Part shown: in pieces, positions 43,824 to 52,694 of the stretch
Position numbering within the stretch: the stretch's first letter is position 1
Layout of the letters: the number at the start of each line of letters is the position of its first letter
NCBI RefSeq assembly: GCF_008370325.1
Contig: NZ_VNIP01000001.1
Coordinates: forward strand, 434,001-498,000
Direction: 5' to 3'
DNA: 64,000 nucleotides
Source: Martinezella tropici
GTDB lineage: Bacteria; Pseudomonadota; Alphaproteobacteria; Rhizobiales; Rhizobiaceae
The notes under the pieces: model-generated
The model's database searches: none
What the model was told of the DNA's origin: nothing
What the model saw: only the letters and a program-made list of their open reading frames with translations
Translations under genes and position numbers: made by a program

Positions 43824-45893
43824 TCACCGCCACATGCCACGCATCCGCGCACCAACATCGACGCGCACCTGCCTCGCCCGGATGGCGGCGGGGCTTTCGG
43901 CCCGCGCCTGCGGCCAGCCGCAAACCTCGAAGAACTGCAGCAATGTCGCCGGGATGAAGCGTGTGCGGGAGGCGAAGACGTGTTTGTCGCCCTGCGCATG
44001 CTGGCCATGCACGAAGAAGCGCTGTGGAATGACGAGATCGAGATTGTCCTTCGCCCGGGTCATGGCGACGTAGAGCAGGCGCCGTTCCTCCTCGATCTCG
44101 GCGGATGAGCCGACGGCGAGATCGGCGGGGATGCAGCCGTCGACGGCGTTGAGGATGAAGACCTTCGTCCATTCCTGGCCTTTGGCGGAATGAATGGTCG
44201 AGAGGATCAGATAGTCCTCGTCGAGCAACGGCACGCCGGCCTGATCGCTGGTGGCGTCGGGCGGATCGAGCGTCAGTTCGGTGAGAAAACGCTCGCGTGA
44301 GCTGTAGCCCGCGGCAATCTGTTCGAGCTGGACGAGATCCGCCTGGCGTGTCGCAGCATCCTCATGCGCGCGTTCCAGATGCGGCTCATACCATTGGCGG
44401 ACCAGGCCGATTTCCGCCGGCCAGCCGGCCTTGCCGCTTTTGACCTCCTGCATCGTCTCGACGAAAGCGGTCCAGTCGTCCCCGGTGCGTGGAGGTGGCG
44501 GTAGTTCCGTGAGTGCCGTGATAGGGCTCGCCTCTTCGCCGATCTGGTCGAGCACGCGCTGTGCCGTCGATGGGCCGACGCCGGGCAGGAGCTGCATCAG
44601 CCGGAAGCCTGCCACGCGGTCGCGCGGGTTTTGCGCGAAGCGCAGCGCCGCCAGCATGTCCTTCACATGGGCGCTGTCGAGAAATTTCAGGCCGCCGAAT
44701 TTGACGAAGGGAATGTTGCGCCGGGTGAGCTCCACCTCCAACGGGCCGCTATGGCTGGAGGTGCGGAAGAGCACGGCCTGCTGCTTCAGTCTTGCGCCGC
44801 TCTCGCGATTTTCCAGCACCTGGTCGGCGATGTAGCGCGCCTGATCGGCCTCGTCACGAACCGTCACCAGCCGCGGGCGCTCCGTGCTTTGCCGCTCTGT
44901 GCGCAGGTTCTTGGTGAAGCGCTCGGAGGCAAGGTCGATCACGGCATTGGCGGCGGCAAGGATCGGCTGCGTCGAGCGATAATTGCGGTCGAGCGTGACG
45001 ATATCGGCCGATGGCGTGAAGGCCTTGGGGAAATCGAGAATGTTGCGCACGGTCGCGGCACGGAAGGAATAGATCGACTGCGCATCGTCGCCGACGACGG
45101 TCAATCCCCGGCCGTCGGGTTTGAGAGCCAGCAGGATGGAAGACTGCAGCCGGTTGGTGTCCTGATATTCGTCGACAAGCACATGGTCGAAGCGGCTGCC
45201 TATATCCTCGGCGATCAGCGGCTCCTGCAGCATATGCGCCCAGTAGAGCAGCAGGTCGTCGTAATCGAGCACGTTCTGCGCCTGCTTCGCCTCGACATAA
45301 CAGGCGAAGAGATCGCGCAGCTGCTGCTCCCACATGGCGCACCATGGGAAGAAATCCCGCAGCACCCCGTCGAGCGGCGCTTCCGCATTGACCGAGCGCG
45401 AATAGATGGCAAGGCAGGTCGCCTTGGTCGGGAAGCGGTTCTCCGTCTTGGAAAAGCCGAGGTCGTGGCGCGCAAGATTCATCAGGTCGGCGCTATCTTC
45501 CCGGTCGTGGATCGTGAAGGCCGGATCGATGCCGACCTGCTCGGCATAATCCCGCAGCAGGCGAGCGCCGATGCCGTGGAACGTGCCGCTCCAGGCCAGC
45601 GCATCGGCGGTGATGCCGGCATTGGCCCCCAGCACCTCGCGGCAGATGCGCTCGACGCGGCGGCCCATCTCGGCGGCGGCGCGGCGTGAGAAGGTCATCA
45701 GCAGGATACGGCGCGGATCGGCGCCCCTGACGATCAGGTGCGCCACGCGATGGGCAAGCGTATTCGTCTTGCCGGAACCGGCTCCGGCGATGACGAGCAG
45801 CGGTCCGGCGACGTGGCCGGTGTCTGCTGTCGTGCCGTGTTCCACCGCCAGCCGCTGCTCCGGGTTCAATTTTTCCAGATAGGCGGCAGTCAT
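43824..45893 (-). CDS. UvrD/Rep-type ATP-dependent helicase
   Basis: A 689-residue superfamily 1A helicase. Motif I GAGSGKTNTLAHRVAHLIVRG, motif II VDEYQDTNRLQ, motif III VVGDDAQSIYSFRAA, motif IV LDRNYRST, motif V TIHSAKGQEWTKVFILN and motif VI LLYVAMTRAKDNL are visible. It is shorter than UvrD of E. coli and lacks a long C-terminal extension. Its role in repair or replication restart is likely but not decided. AGGAGAATTG precedes ATG 45891-45893. Confidence 0.92.
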   Translation of the reverse strand: MTAAYLEKLNPEQRLAVEHGTTADTGHVAGPLLVIAGAGSGKTNTLAHRVAHLIVRGADPRRILLMTFSRRAAAEMGRRVERICREVLGANAGITADALAWSGTFHGIGARLLRDYAEQVGIDPAFTIHDREDSADLMNLARHDLGFSKTENRFPTKATCLAIYSRSVNAEAPLDGVLRDFFPWCAMWEQQLRDLFACYVEAKQAQNVLDYDDLLLYWAHMLQEPLIAEDIGSRFDHVLVDEYQDTNRLQSSILLALKPDGRGLTVVGDDAQSIYSFRAATVRNILDFPKAFTPSADIVTLDRNYRSTQPILAAANAVIDLASERFTKNLRTERQSTERPRLVTVRDEADQARYIADQVLENRESGARLKQQAVLFRTSSHSGPLEVELTRRNIPFVKFGGLKFLDSAHVKDMLAALRFAQNPRDRVAGFRLMQLLPGVGPSTAQRVLDQIGEEASPITALTELPPPPRTGDDWTAFVETMQEVKSGKAGWPAEIGLVRQWYEPHLERAHEDAATRQADLVQLEQIAAGYSSRERFLTELTLDPPDATSDQAGVPLLDEDYLILSTIHSAKGQEWTKVFILNAVDGCIPADLAVGSSAEIEEERRLLYVAMTRAKDNLDLVIPQRFFVHGQHAQGDKHVFASRTRFIPATLLQFFEVCGWPQARAESPAAIRARQVRVDVGARMRGMWR

Positions 45894-46158
45894 CAATTCT
45901 CCTGGATGGGCGAGGAAGCCGGGCGCGATACGCGACGAATCGCAGGCGTGAAAATATCTGAGCGTTCTATGGATGTTCCGAATCGACCGGACCTGTCAAG
46001 TTTGGGAAAATTCCCTCCTCGATGCGAAGTTTTGCGCAAGAATTTCATTCGGATTTGGCCGAGGCGGCTCGAAAGAACTTCGTTCGTTCTTATATATCAT
46101 TATGGCGCGGCACTTTGAGTATGGGTTTTCGCAGTGCGTTGAGTGAAGGTTTCCGAAT

Positions 46159-47034
46159 ATGAACGAAACGATCACCACTGGGCTGCGCCTGCCTGGCGGA
46201 CTGGTGGCTCTGCCGGATGGGCGCATCGCGCTTGTTGAGACGGACCCAAGTCGCCGTTATCTGAAGCTTTTCGATACGAGCGGCGCCTATGAGGAGCTGT
46301 GTCGGATCGGCGGCAGCCCGACTGGAATCGCGATCGACGGTGACGGCTGCTTCTGGGTGGCCGGCGGCCCGGAGAATTCGCTCATCAAGCTCTCGCCGCA
46401 GGGGAAGATCCGCCAGGTGATAGAGGGGAGCGCCGACGGCCCGTTTCTTCATCCGAACGCGCTCGCTTTCGGGCCTGACGGCCTGCTCTACATGACCGAT
46501 TCCGGCATCCGCCTCACCGACCTGCTGGAAAGAGGGCATATCCATCCGGATTTTTTCAAGGCTGCCTATAATGGCTGCGTCTATCAGATCGATCCCGCCG
46601 AAGGCCGCGTGATCCGCGTCCTGGCCGCCGGCCTGCTGCTTGCAAGCGGCATCGCCTTCGGGCCTGACGGGCTGCTTTACTACAGCGAGACGTTGACCGG
46701 AAAAATCCATCGGCAGATCGTCGGCGGGCGACAGGAGATGTTCGCGCAATCGATGAGGTCGCCCGCGGTAAACGTACTGCGCGGGCCATCGGGCCTTGCC
46801 TTCGATCGCAGCGGCACGCTCTATTGTGCCATGACCGGCCTTGGCGAAATTTGTCTGATCGATACCGAGGGGATGATGGCCGGCCATATCCGCACCATTG
46901 GCACGCGGCCGGGCGGCATCGCCTTCACCGTCGACGGCAAGCACCTGCTCGTCAGCGAACAGGAGAAGGGTGTCATAGAGAAGATAACGGCGCCCCGTCC
47001 CGGCCTGCCGTTGCATATGCCGTCCATTTCCTGA
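46159..47034 (+). CDS. SMP-30/gluconolactonase/LRE family protein
   Basis: A 291-residue six-bladed beta-propeller protein. Repeats include GGLVALPDGRIALVETD, GIAIDGDGCFWVAGG, HPNALAFGPDGLLYMTDSG, GIAFGPDGLLYYSETLTG and GLAFDRSGTLYCAMTG, with Asp/Asn residues that bind Ca/Zn in the family. Lactone hydrolysis is probable; the exact substrate is unknown. Upstream, AAGAAC-N7-GTTCTT near 46073-46091 is a short inverted repeat. The 265-bp gap upstream has nothing else clear. A hairpin follows downstream. Confidence 0.87.
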   Translation: MNETITTGLRLPGGLVALPDGRIALVETDPSRRYLKLFDTSGAYEELCRIGGSPTGIAIDGDGCFWVAGGPENSLIKLSPQGKIRQVIEGSADGPFLHPNALAFGPDGLLYMTDSGIRLTDLLERGHIHPDFFKAAYNGCVYQIDPAEGRVIRVLAAGLLLASGIAFGPDGLLYYSETLTGKIHRQIVGGRQEMFAQSMRSPAVNVLRGPSGLAFDRSGTLYCAMTGLGEICLIDTEGMMAGHIRTIGTRPGGIAFTVDGKHLLVSEQEKGVIEKITAPRPGLPLHMPSIS

Positions 47035-47096
47035 GGCGCTTTACTCCGGATGGCGCTCGCAGCGCACTTTGCTTGGCATGCTCTCGTCCGGCTGAC

Positions 47097-47123
47097 GGAC
47101 ATGCCCGGAGGCCGGGCATGTCC
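47097..47123. terminator. Bidirectional hairpin between convergent SMP-30 and secDF genes
   Basis: GGACATGCCCGG and CCGGGCATGTCC are a perfect twelve-pair stem with a three-base loop. T tracts are weak on both sides (TGTTCTC on the plus strand), so it may need Rho or act by structure. Confidence 0.7.
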
Positions 47124-47143
47124 TGTTCTCATATATTGGCTGC

Positions 47144-49699
47144 CTATTCGGCCGCGGGGATCTGCTTGTTGTCCTTGCCGGACTTATCATCCGGCTTGGC
47201 GTCGTTGGCGACCACCTTGGCATGGCGGCGGCGCCAATCGCCGAGGAAGAGCAGGATCGGCGCCGCGATGAAGACCGACGAGGCGCCGGCGACGAGTATG
47301 CCGAACACCATCGGGATCGCGAAGCTGGAGACGGCGCTGCCGCCCCAGATCGCCATCGGCACCAGCGCCAGGAAGGCGGTGGCGTTGGTATAGAGGCTTC
47401 GCGCCAGGGTCTCGTTGATCGATTTGTCGATGATGTCGCGCAGCGGCATCGACTTGTAGAGCCGCATGTTTTCACGCATGCGGTCATAGACCACGACCTT
47501 GTCGTTCACCGAATATCCCACAAGCGTCAGGATCGCGGCGATGGCCGTCAGGTTGAAATCGAGCCCGGTGATCGCGAAGAAACCGATCGCCTTGGTGACG
47601 TCGAGGACCAGCGTGACGATGGCGCCGACCGCGAACGGCCATTCGAAACGGTACCAGATGTAGAACAGCATCGCCAGGCTGGCGATTACGACCGACAGGA
47701 TGCCGGCCCAGGCAAGCTCGCCCGAGACCTTCGGACCGATGACATCGGTGCCTTCGATAGTCGCGCTTGGATCGATCTTGACGATTTCCGCCTTGAGCTT
47801 GGTCACGGCGGCGGTCTGCGCCTCTTCGCCGCCGTCCTGGCGCTGGGCGCGGACAAGGAGGCTGTTGTTGTCGCCGAAGGACTGCAGTGCGATTTCGCCG
47901 AGGCCGAGCGTGTTCAGGCCCTCTCGGAACGTCGCCAAATCGGCCGCGTCCTTGGTCTTGACCGACATCTGGATGCCGCCGCGGAAATCGACGCCGTAGT
48001 TGAGGCCCGGATGGACGAACAGGACCACCGAGGCGATCGACAGGATCGCCGAGACGGTGACGCCAAAGAAGCGGGCCTTCATGAACTGGATGTGCTTGTC
48101 ATAGGGGCTGAAGGGGATCAGCGGCCTGATGTTGAGCACCTTCAGCTTGCGGCGACGGGTGATGGCGATCATCACGACGCGCACGAAGGCGACGGAGGTG
48201 AACATCGAGATAATGAGGCCGAGACCCATGGTCACGGCAAAGCCGCGAACCGGGCCCGAGCCGAAGTAGAACAGGATGGCGGCGGCGATCAGGGCCGTCA
48301 TGTTGCCATCGATGATCGTCGAATAAGCCTTCTTGAAGCCGTTGTCGATGGCGGCGAAGGCGCCGCGGCCCTTGCGGGTTTCTTCGCGGATGCGCTCGTT
48401 GATGAGAACGTTGGCATCAACCGCAAGGCCGATGCCGAGGACGACGCCGGCGATGCCGGGCAGCGTCAGCGTGGCGCCGACCAGCGTCAGGGCCGAGAAG
48501 GTCAGGATCGTGTGGATGAGCAGTGCAACATTCGCGAGGATGCCCCAGGCGCCGTAGAGCACGAAGATGAAGGCGGCAACCAGGACGAAGCCGATCAGGC
48601 CGCTATAGATGCCCTTTTGGATCGCGTCACTGCCGAGGTCGGCACCGACCGTGCGCTCTTCGATGACGGTGAGCTTCGCCGGCAAGGCGCCGGCACGCAG
48701 CAGGGCTGCGAGCGTGGTGGCGCTGTCGGCGGTGAAATTGCCGGAGATCTGGCCCGAACCGCCGGTGATCGGCTCGCGGATGTTCGGCGCGCTCAGAACC
48801 TTGTTATCGAGGACGATAGCAAAGGGCTTGCCGACATTTTCGCGTGTGATTTCTGCAAAGCGGTTGGCGCCGGCGCTATCGAAGCGGAAGGTGACGAGCG
48901 GCTCATGCGTGTTCGGATCGAAGCTGACGCGAGCGTCCGTCAGACGGTCGCCGGACAGTTCGATACGGTCGAGAATCGGATAGCTGTTGCCCTTCTCGTC
49001 CTTGAGGATGGTGACGCCGGGGCCTGGATTGTTCGGATCGGCATTGTCAGCCAGCAGGTGGAAGGACATCTTCGCGGTCGAGCCGAGAAGCTCGCGCAGG
49101 TGCGACGGATCCTGTGCACCCGGAAGCTGGACGAGAACGCGGTTCGGACCGACGCGCTGAATGGTTGGTTCGGCAACGCCCACCTGGTCGACGCGCTTGC
49201 GGATGACTTCAAGGCTCTGCTGAACTGCGGAATCGACGTTGGCCGAAATGCCCGCCTGCGAGAAGGACAGGGCGATCGTTGCGCCGTTTGGCTTGATGGT
49301 GAGGTCGGACTGGCCGGCCGAGAGGCCCGACGTGATCGTATTGGCCAGCGTCTGCAACTGCGTTACAGCGTCACCGCTCTGCGAGGCGTCGTTGAGCGTC
49401 ACGACGATCTGGTCGCCGTTGCGGACGACCGAACGGACCTGGATGTTCTTGTCGCGCAGCACGCGGCGTGCGTCCTGCTGCAGCGACTGCAGCCGGCCGT
49501 TCGTCAGATCCTTCTCGTCGACTTCGAGAACGAGATAGGAGCCACCGCGAAGGTCGAGGCCGAGGGACACTTGGCTATGCGGAAGCCAGGAGGGGATTTT
49601 GCTGAGGACCGCCGGCGGCAGTGCATTCGGCAGAGCGATAAGAAGGCCAAGCAGGATGACGACTGTATAAAGTGCCACGAGCCATGGTGAGGTGCGCAT
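47144..49699 (-). CDS. secDF: Protein translocase subunit SecDF (fused)
   Basis: An 851-residue fused SecD-SecF. The N-terminal TM1 precedes the periplasmic domain (SLGLDLRGGSYLVLEVD is the D1 motif). The SecD membrane block includes ALTLVGATLTLPGIAGVVLGIGLAVDANVLINERIREE. The SecF half starts near residue 545 with NYGVDFRGGIQMSV and ends in TLVGYSVNDKVVVYDRMREN. It uses the proton gradient to help complete Sec export. Rhizobia commonly have the fused form. AAGGATAATACCC precedes the start. yajC is not adjacent within this window. Confidence 0.95.
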   Translation of the reverse strand: MRTSPWLVALYTVVILLGLLIALPNALPPAVLSKIPSWLPHSQVSLGLDLRGGSYLVLEVDEKDLTNGRLQSLQQDARRVLRDKNIQVRSVVRNGDQIVVTLNDASQSGDAVTQLQTLANTITSGLSAGQSDLTIKPNGATIALSFSQAGISANVDSAVQQSLEVIRKRVDQVGVAEPTIQRVGPNRVLVQLPGAQDPSHLRELLGSTAKMSFHLLADNADPNNPGPGVTILKDEKGNSYPILDRIELSGDRLTDARVSFDPNTHEPLVTFRFDSAGANRFAEITRENVGKPFAIVLDNKVLSAPNIREPITGGSGQISGNFTADSATTLAALLRAGALPAKLTVIEERTVGADLGSDAIQKGIYSGLIGFVLVAAFIFVLYGAWGILANVALLIHTILTFSALTLVGATLTLPGIAGVVLGIGLAVDANVLINERIREETRKGRGAFAAIDNGFKKAYSTIIDGNMTALIAAAILFYFGSGPVRGFAVTMGLGLIISMFTSVAFVRVVMIAITRRRKLKVLNIRPLIPFSPYDKHIQFMKARFFGVTVSAILSIASVVLFVHPGLNYGVDFRGGIQMSVKTKDAADLATFREGLNTLGLGEIALQSFGDNNSLLVRAQRQDGGEEAQTAAVTKLKAEIVKIDPSATIEGTDVIGPKVSGELAWAGILSVVIASLAMLFYIWYRFEWPFAVGAIVTLVLDVTKAIGFFAITGLDFNLTAIAAILTLVGYSVNDKVVVYDRMRENMRLYKSMPLRDIIDKSINETLARSLYTNATAFLALVPMAIWGGSAVSSFAIPMVFGILVAGASSVFIAAPILLFLGDWRRRHAKVVANDAKPDDKSGKDNKQIPAAE

Positions 49700-49791
49700 G
49701 GGTATTATCCTTGAAAATACGCTTATGCCGGCGGCTGACCGCTGGCGGACTTAAGGTCATGTCGGAGATGCGGCGCGGCGGCGCCGATCGC

Positions 49792-50139
49792 TTACGCGAA
49801 ATCGCCCGGAGGGCCGCGCGCGAAATAGGCGTGAAATGCCAGGGATTCGAGCCGCGCAGCATCGCCGGGATGGCGTGGCTGCCAGGGCGTGGCCAGATAG
49901 CCGAGAGAGGGAAGGGACGCGAGTGTCGCCGGCCCGATATCGTGCCAGGTCGCCTTCGGCGTTACCAGGCGGTCGGCAACGACGATGCCGCGCACCGGAT
50001 CCCGCAGGGAAAGGTAGAGCGGTTGGCTATCCTTGCCGGAGGAAAGAGCATCCGCATCGGCACGTGCGGCCAGATTGATGCCGCCACCGAGCGCCAGTCC
50101 GATATAGGCGAAAAACGCGACGAACAGGGAGGCGATCAC
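49792..50139 (-). CDS. Hypothetical membrane-anchored protein
   Basis: A 115-residue protein starting at GTG 50137-50139, preceded by CCGGAG with suitable spacing; the open frame extends to 50211 only by a weaker TTG. The N-terminus is a hydrophobic segment (VIASLFVAFFAYIGLALGG), followed by an extracytoplasmic part including LYLSLRDPVRGIVVADRLV and ATLASLPSLGYLATPW. The overlapping plus-strand reading frame shows no membrane or domain pattern and is a shadow. It lies upstream of secDF on the same strand, 92 bp away. No function is assigned. Confidence 0.5.
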   Translation of the reverse strand: MIASLFVAFFAYIGLALGGGINLAARADADALSSGKDSQPLYLSLRDPVRGIVVADRLVTPKATWHDIGPATLASLPSLGYLATPWQPRHPGDAARLESLAFHAYFARGPPGDFA

Positions 50140-50288
50140 GCGCGCTCCGGCGCGGTGCGTCCTGTCGTCTCTATCTTCGCAGTCGGCAATGCCGAATTCG
50201 AGCGGGCTCAACAGTCAGAAATGCCTTTGTTCCTTTGCCGGCGCGAACACCGGCGGTTCGGTCATGATATCAGGACGCTTCGCGTCTT

Positions 50289-50390
50289 CCCACTGCATAA
50301 TCCTTAAATCGATACCGATTTAAGGATTATGCAGTGGGTTAAAAGTGCTACAGCGACCTTTGCGCGTCACATATGACGCGCGGCGCTGTA
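50289..50390. repeat. Composite palindromic mosaic element
   Basis: Two palindromes lie side by side. The first (50289-50338) is a perfect 23-pair stem, with arms starting CCCACTGCATAATCC and a four-base loop ATAC. The second (50349-50390) has TACAGCG and CGCTGTA around GCGCGTCA-CATA-TGACGCGC. The first matches the element at 690-736. The combination looks like a mobile or structural mosaic of rhizobial intergenic DNA. Apart from it, 50140-50446 holds nothing I can assign. Confidence 0.85.
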
Positions 50391-50446
50391 GTGCGGCCTG
50401 TCATGATGCAGTTGCGCGAGCCGGTCAACAGTCCCGGCGCGGTTTC

Positions 50447-51976
50447 TTAATTTTCTGTCGCTCCCGTTCCGGCGGCGGCTGACGGTTTGGGTGCCAGGCA
50501 GGATGCCGGAACGCGATAGGCATGAAGCGTTTTGCCTTTCATCTCGCCATAGGGCGGCGACCAGCTCTTGATGAGGTCCACCTGGCTTCCCGCGCATTCG
50601 AACGGGCCGTTGTCGATATACAGTACCGGCCCGGTCACGTCGGCCGGCAAAGAGAAGTTCTGCTCGTAATAGTTGTTGGGAAAGCCACCGAAATTGCGGG
50701 CATAGATACGGAAGGGCTTGCCCTTCAACGTATAATAAAGATCGGCCAGGATATCGCGATCCTCGGCCACGATGACCGGCGTCTTCGCGTCCGTCGCTAT
50801 ATCGGCGATTTCCTGGCTGATGACCGTGCGGCCGACATAGCGCCTCATGACGAGATCGCCGTTCGGCAGCTTGATATCATAGGCAAAGACTGTCAGCACC
50901 GGGATCACGAAGGCGACGACGGCGCCGATAATGAGCGAGGTGCTCAAGCCCTTCTTCGTCAGGCGATAGAGCAGCCAGACGGCGAGAATCGTGCCGGCGG
51001 CATAGGCGCAGACGGCCCAGTTGGCATAGGCCTTGGCGAACAGGGCCTGCAGCGTAATGAGAGCCACGACGGGCACCGACAGCCAGAACAGCAGCTTTTC
51101 CCGGTCGTCGCTCCGCCCGCGGATCAGCCGCCATGTCGCCCACAGCAGGGCATAGAAGACGACCGGACCGACCACGCCGAATTGCGCTCCGAAGAAGCCG
51201 AGCCCGCCGAGCACATGCTTCAGCAGGCCGTTGCTGCCACCATCCTTGCTCCATTGGGCAATATTCTCGGTGTGCTTTATGGTCGCCGCATCATGGGCGA
51301 AGTTCCACCAGAGATTGGGTGAAACGACAATGGCGCCGACGATGGCGGCAATGGCAACGTCCCGCCAGGCGATGCGCGCCGAGCGTATCGTCAGCATGGC
51401 GATGCCGACTCCCGGCAGAAGGAAGAGCACCGAATATTTCGTCAGGAAGGCGATGCCGAGGCTGGCGCCGAGGATGAAAGCTTCCAGCACGGAAGATCGC
51501 CTGGTCAGGCCGACAAAGGCCCAGATCGCGATCGTCACGAACAAGATCTGGATCGTGTCGGTCGATACCAGCACGGCCGAAAGCGAAGCGGCCGGAAGGG
51601 TGATGAAGATGACGCCGACCCACGGCGCAATCTCGCGTCCCTCCTCGCCTTCGATCAGCCGCCGTGTGGTGCACATGAGCATCAGGGCGGTGGCGAGATG
51701 GAAGATCGGCGCCGATACGCGGATCCAGAATGTCGAGTCCGACCCGGAGATCGCGTTGAAGAAACGGATGACCCAGGCAATCATCGGCGGCTTGGAGTAG
51801 TAGCCGAAATCGAGATTCTGGCCCCAGAACCAATATTGCGCCTCGTCGACGAAGAGGTCGGTCCTGTTGACCAGCAACATGAGGACGCGCCAGAGCGTCA
51901 CTCCGAAGATGATTGCGACGGCCACCTGCAGAGAGAGTTTCTGTGCAGTCGTTCGGGAATGGGTCGTGTCGAGCAT
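50447..51976 (-). CDS. Glycosyltransferase family 39 (PMT/ArnT-like) membrane protein
   Basis: A 509-residue polytopic protein with about a dozen hydrophobic segments. The first periplasmic loop has LFVDEAQYWFWGQNLDFGYYSKPPMIAWVIRF, matching the GT39/GT83 catalytic aspartate-glutamate pattern (DEAQYWFW). The C-terminal soluble part (about 370-509) contains RIYARNFGGFPNNYYEQNF. Such proteins transfer sugars from polyprenyl phosphate to lipids or proteins outside the membrane. Lipid A or exopolysaccharide modification is possible; acceptor is unknown. A short unknown ORF lies upstream. Confidence 0.87.
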   Translation of the reverse strand: MLDTTHSRTTAQKLSLQVAVAIIFGVTLWRVLMLLVNRTDLFVDEAQYWFWGQNLDFGYYSKPPMIAWVIRFFNAISGSDSTFWIRVSAPIFHLATALMLMCTTRRLIEGEEGREIAPWVGVIFITLPAASLSAVLVSTDTIQILFVTIAIWAFVGLTRRSSVLEAFILGASLGIAFLTKYSVLFLLPGVGIAMLTIRSARIAWRDVAIAAIVGAIVVSPNLWWNFAHDAATIKHTENIAQWSKDGGSNGLLKHVLGGLGFFGAQFGVVGPVVFYALLWATWRLIRGRSDDREKLLFWLSVPVVALITLQALFAKAYANWAVCAYAAGTILAVWLLYRLTKKGLSTSLIIGAVVAFVIPVLTVFAYDIKLPNGDLVMRRYVGRTVISQEIADIATDAKTPVIVAEDRDILADLYYTLKGKPFRIYARNFGGFPNNYYEQNFSLPADVTGPVLYIDNGPFECAGSQVDLIKSWSPPYGEMKGKTLHAYRVPASCLAPKPSAAAGTGATEN

Positions 51977-52131
51977 TAACGGATGGGTCTCGGTGCCTGA
52001 TCGTGAGGCTTAATACGGAACTATTGAGACCAAAGCTAGCTCCCGGTCGTCCGGATAACGACGGCATGCACCGACGTGGCCGCGAAGCGCCATGCATCCG
52101 ATTTTGAAATCCGGGGTGTATTGCAGCGCGC

Positions 52132-52245
52132 CTAGAGGACGCGCGAAGCGGCTTTACCGCGTGTCTCCTCGATGCGGCACAGAAGCATGAAGGCTGCCAG
52201 CGTCAGGCTGGCCATCAGCGAGGCGGTCAAACCAAGAACAATCAT
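52132..52245 (-). CDS. Putative 37-residue single-span membrane protein
   Basis: A short ORF not apparent as a long frame. ATG at 52243-52245 is preceded by GGAGAGAGCA, a strong ribosome site, and it stops at TAG 52132-52134. The protein starts MIVLGLTASLMASLTLAAFM with a hydrophobic helix, followed by LLCRIEETRGKAASRVL, a positively charged cytoplasmic tail. It lies alone in the gap between the GT39 gene and the che operon. A good ribosome site plus a clean TM/charge pattern supports it, but no homologue was recognised. Confidence 0.5.
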   Translation of the reverse strand: MIVLGLTASLMASLTLAAFMLLCRIEETRGKAASRVL

Positions 52246-52694
52246 TGCTCTCTCCGTATCGACATCGAAGCTGTCTATCTGTTGAGCAGTAAGATACGAA
52301 GCTTGCTCGTGACTTGCGGCCCGTGTCTTTACCGATCGATGAAGTATATCCGAAAGTAATGCCTAATTTAGAGCAAAATACTGCAGAACATGCCTTCTTC
52401 CGTCATTAACCTTCGGGCAAGGAATTAACCATAAACATTGAGTCTGAACGTCGGAATGGGAAAATTGTGACTCGTTCTCACCAGGCATGAAGCCGCCCCG
52501 TCGTACCGGGTTCGATCCGGTATCCACTTCATCAAACAGGTCCGCAGCAGACTTTGATGAACGAGCGAGCTTCAGCGCCGCGATCGATCGATCGAAGGCG
52601 ATGACAGCCTTTCCTCGCCTCCTCATTGCGCCTGGCGCGGATCATCAGCGGTTTCGCCGGCGCTTGGGCGCGCGGCAGTTCGGCGGGGACGGTA

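Noticed and set aside
47222..49690. Long plus-strand open frame opposite secDF
   Set aside because: Asp/Gly/Arg-rich composition with no domain; secDF on the other strand is unmistakable.
49672..50307. Plus-strand frame overlapping the hypothetical gene upstream of secDF
   Set aside because: No membrane or domain pattern, whereas the minus strand gives a ribosome site and a clear hydrophobic segment.
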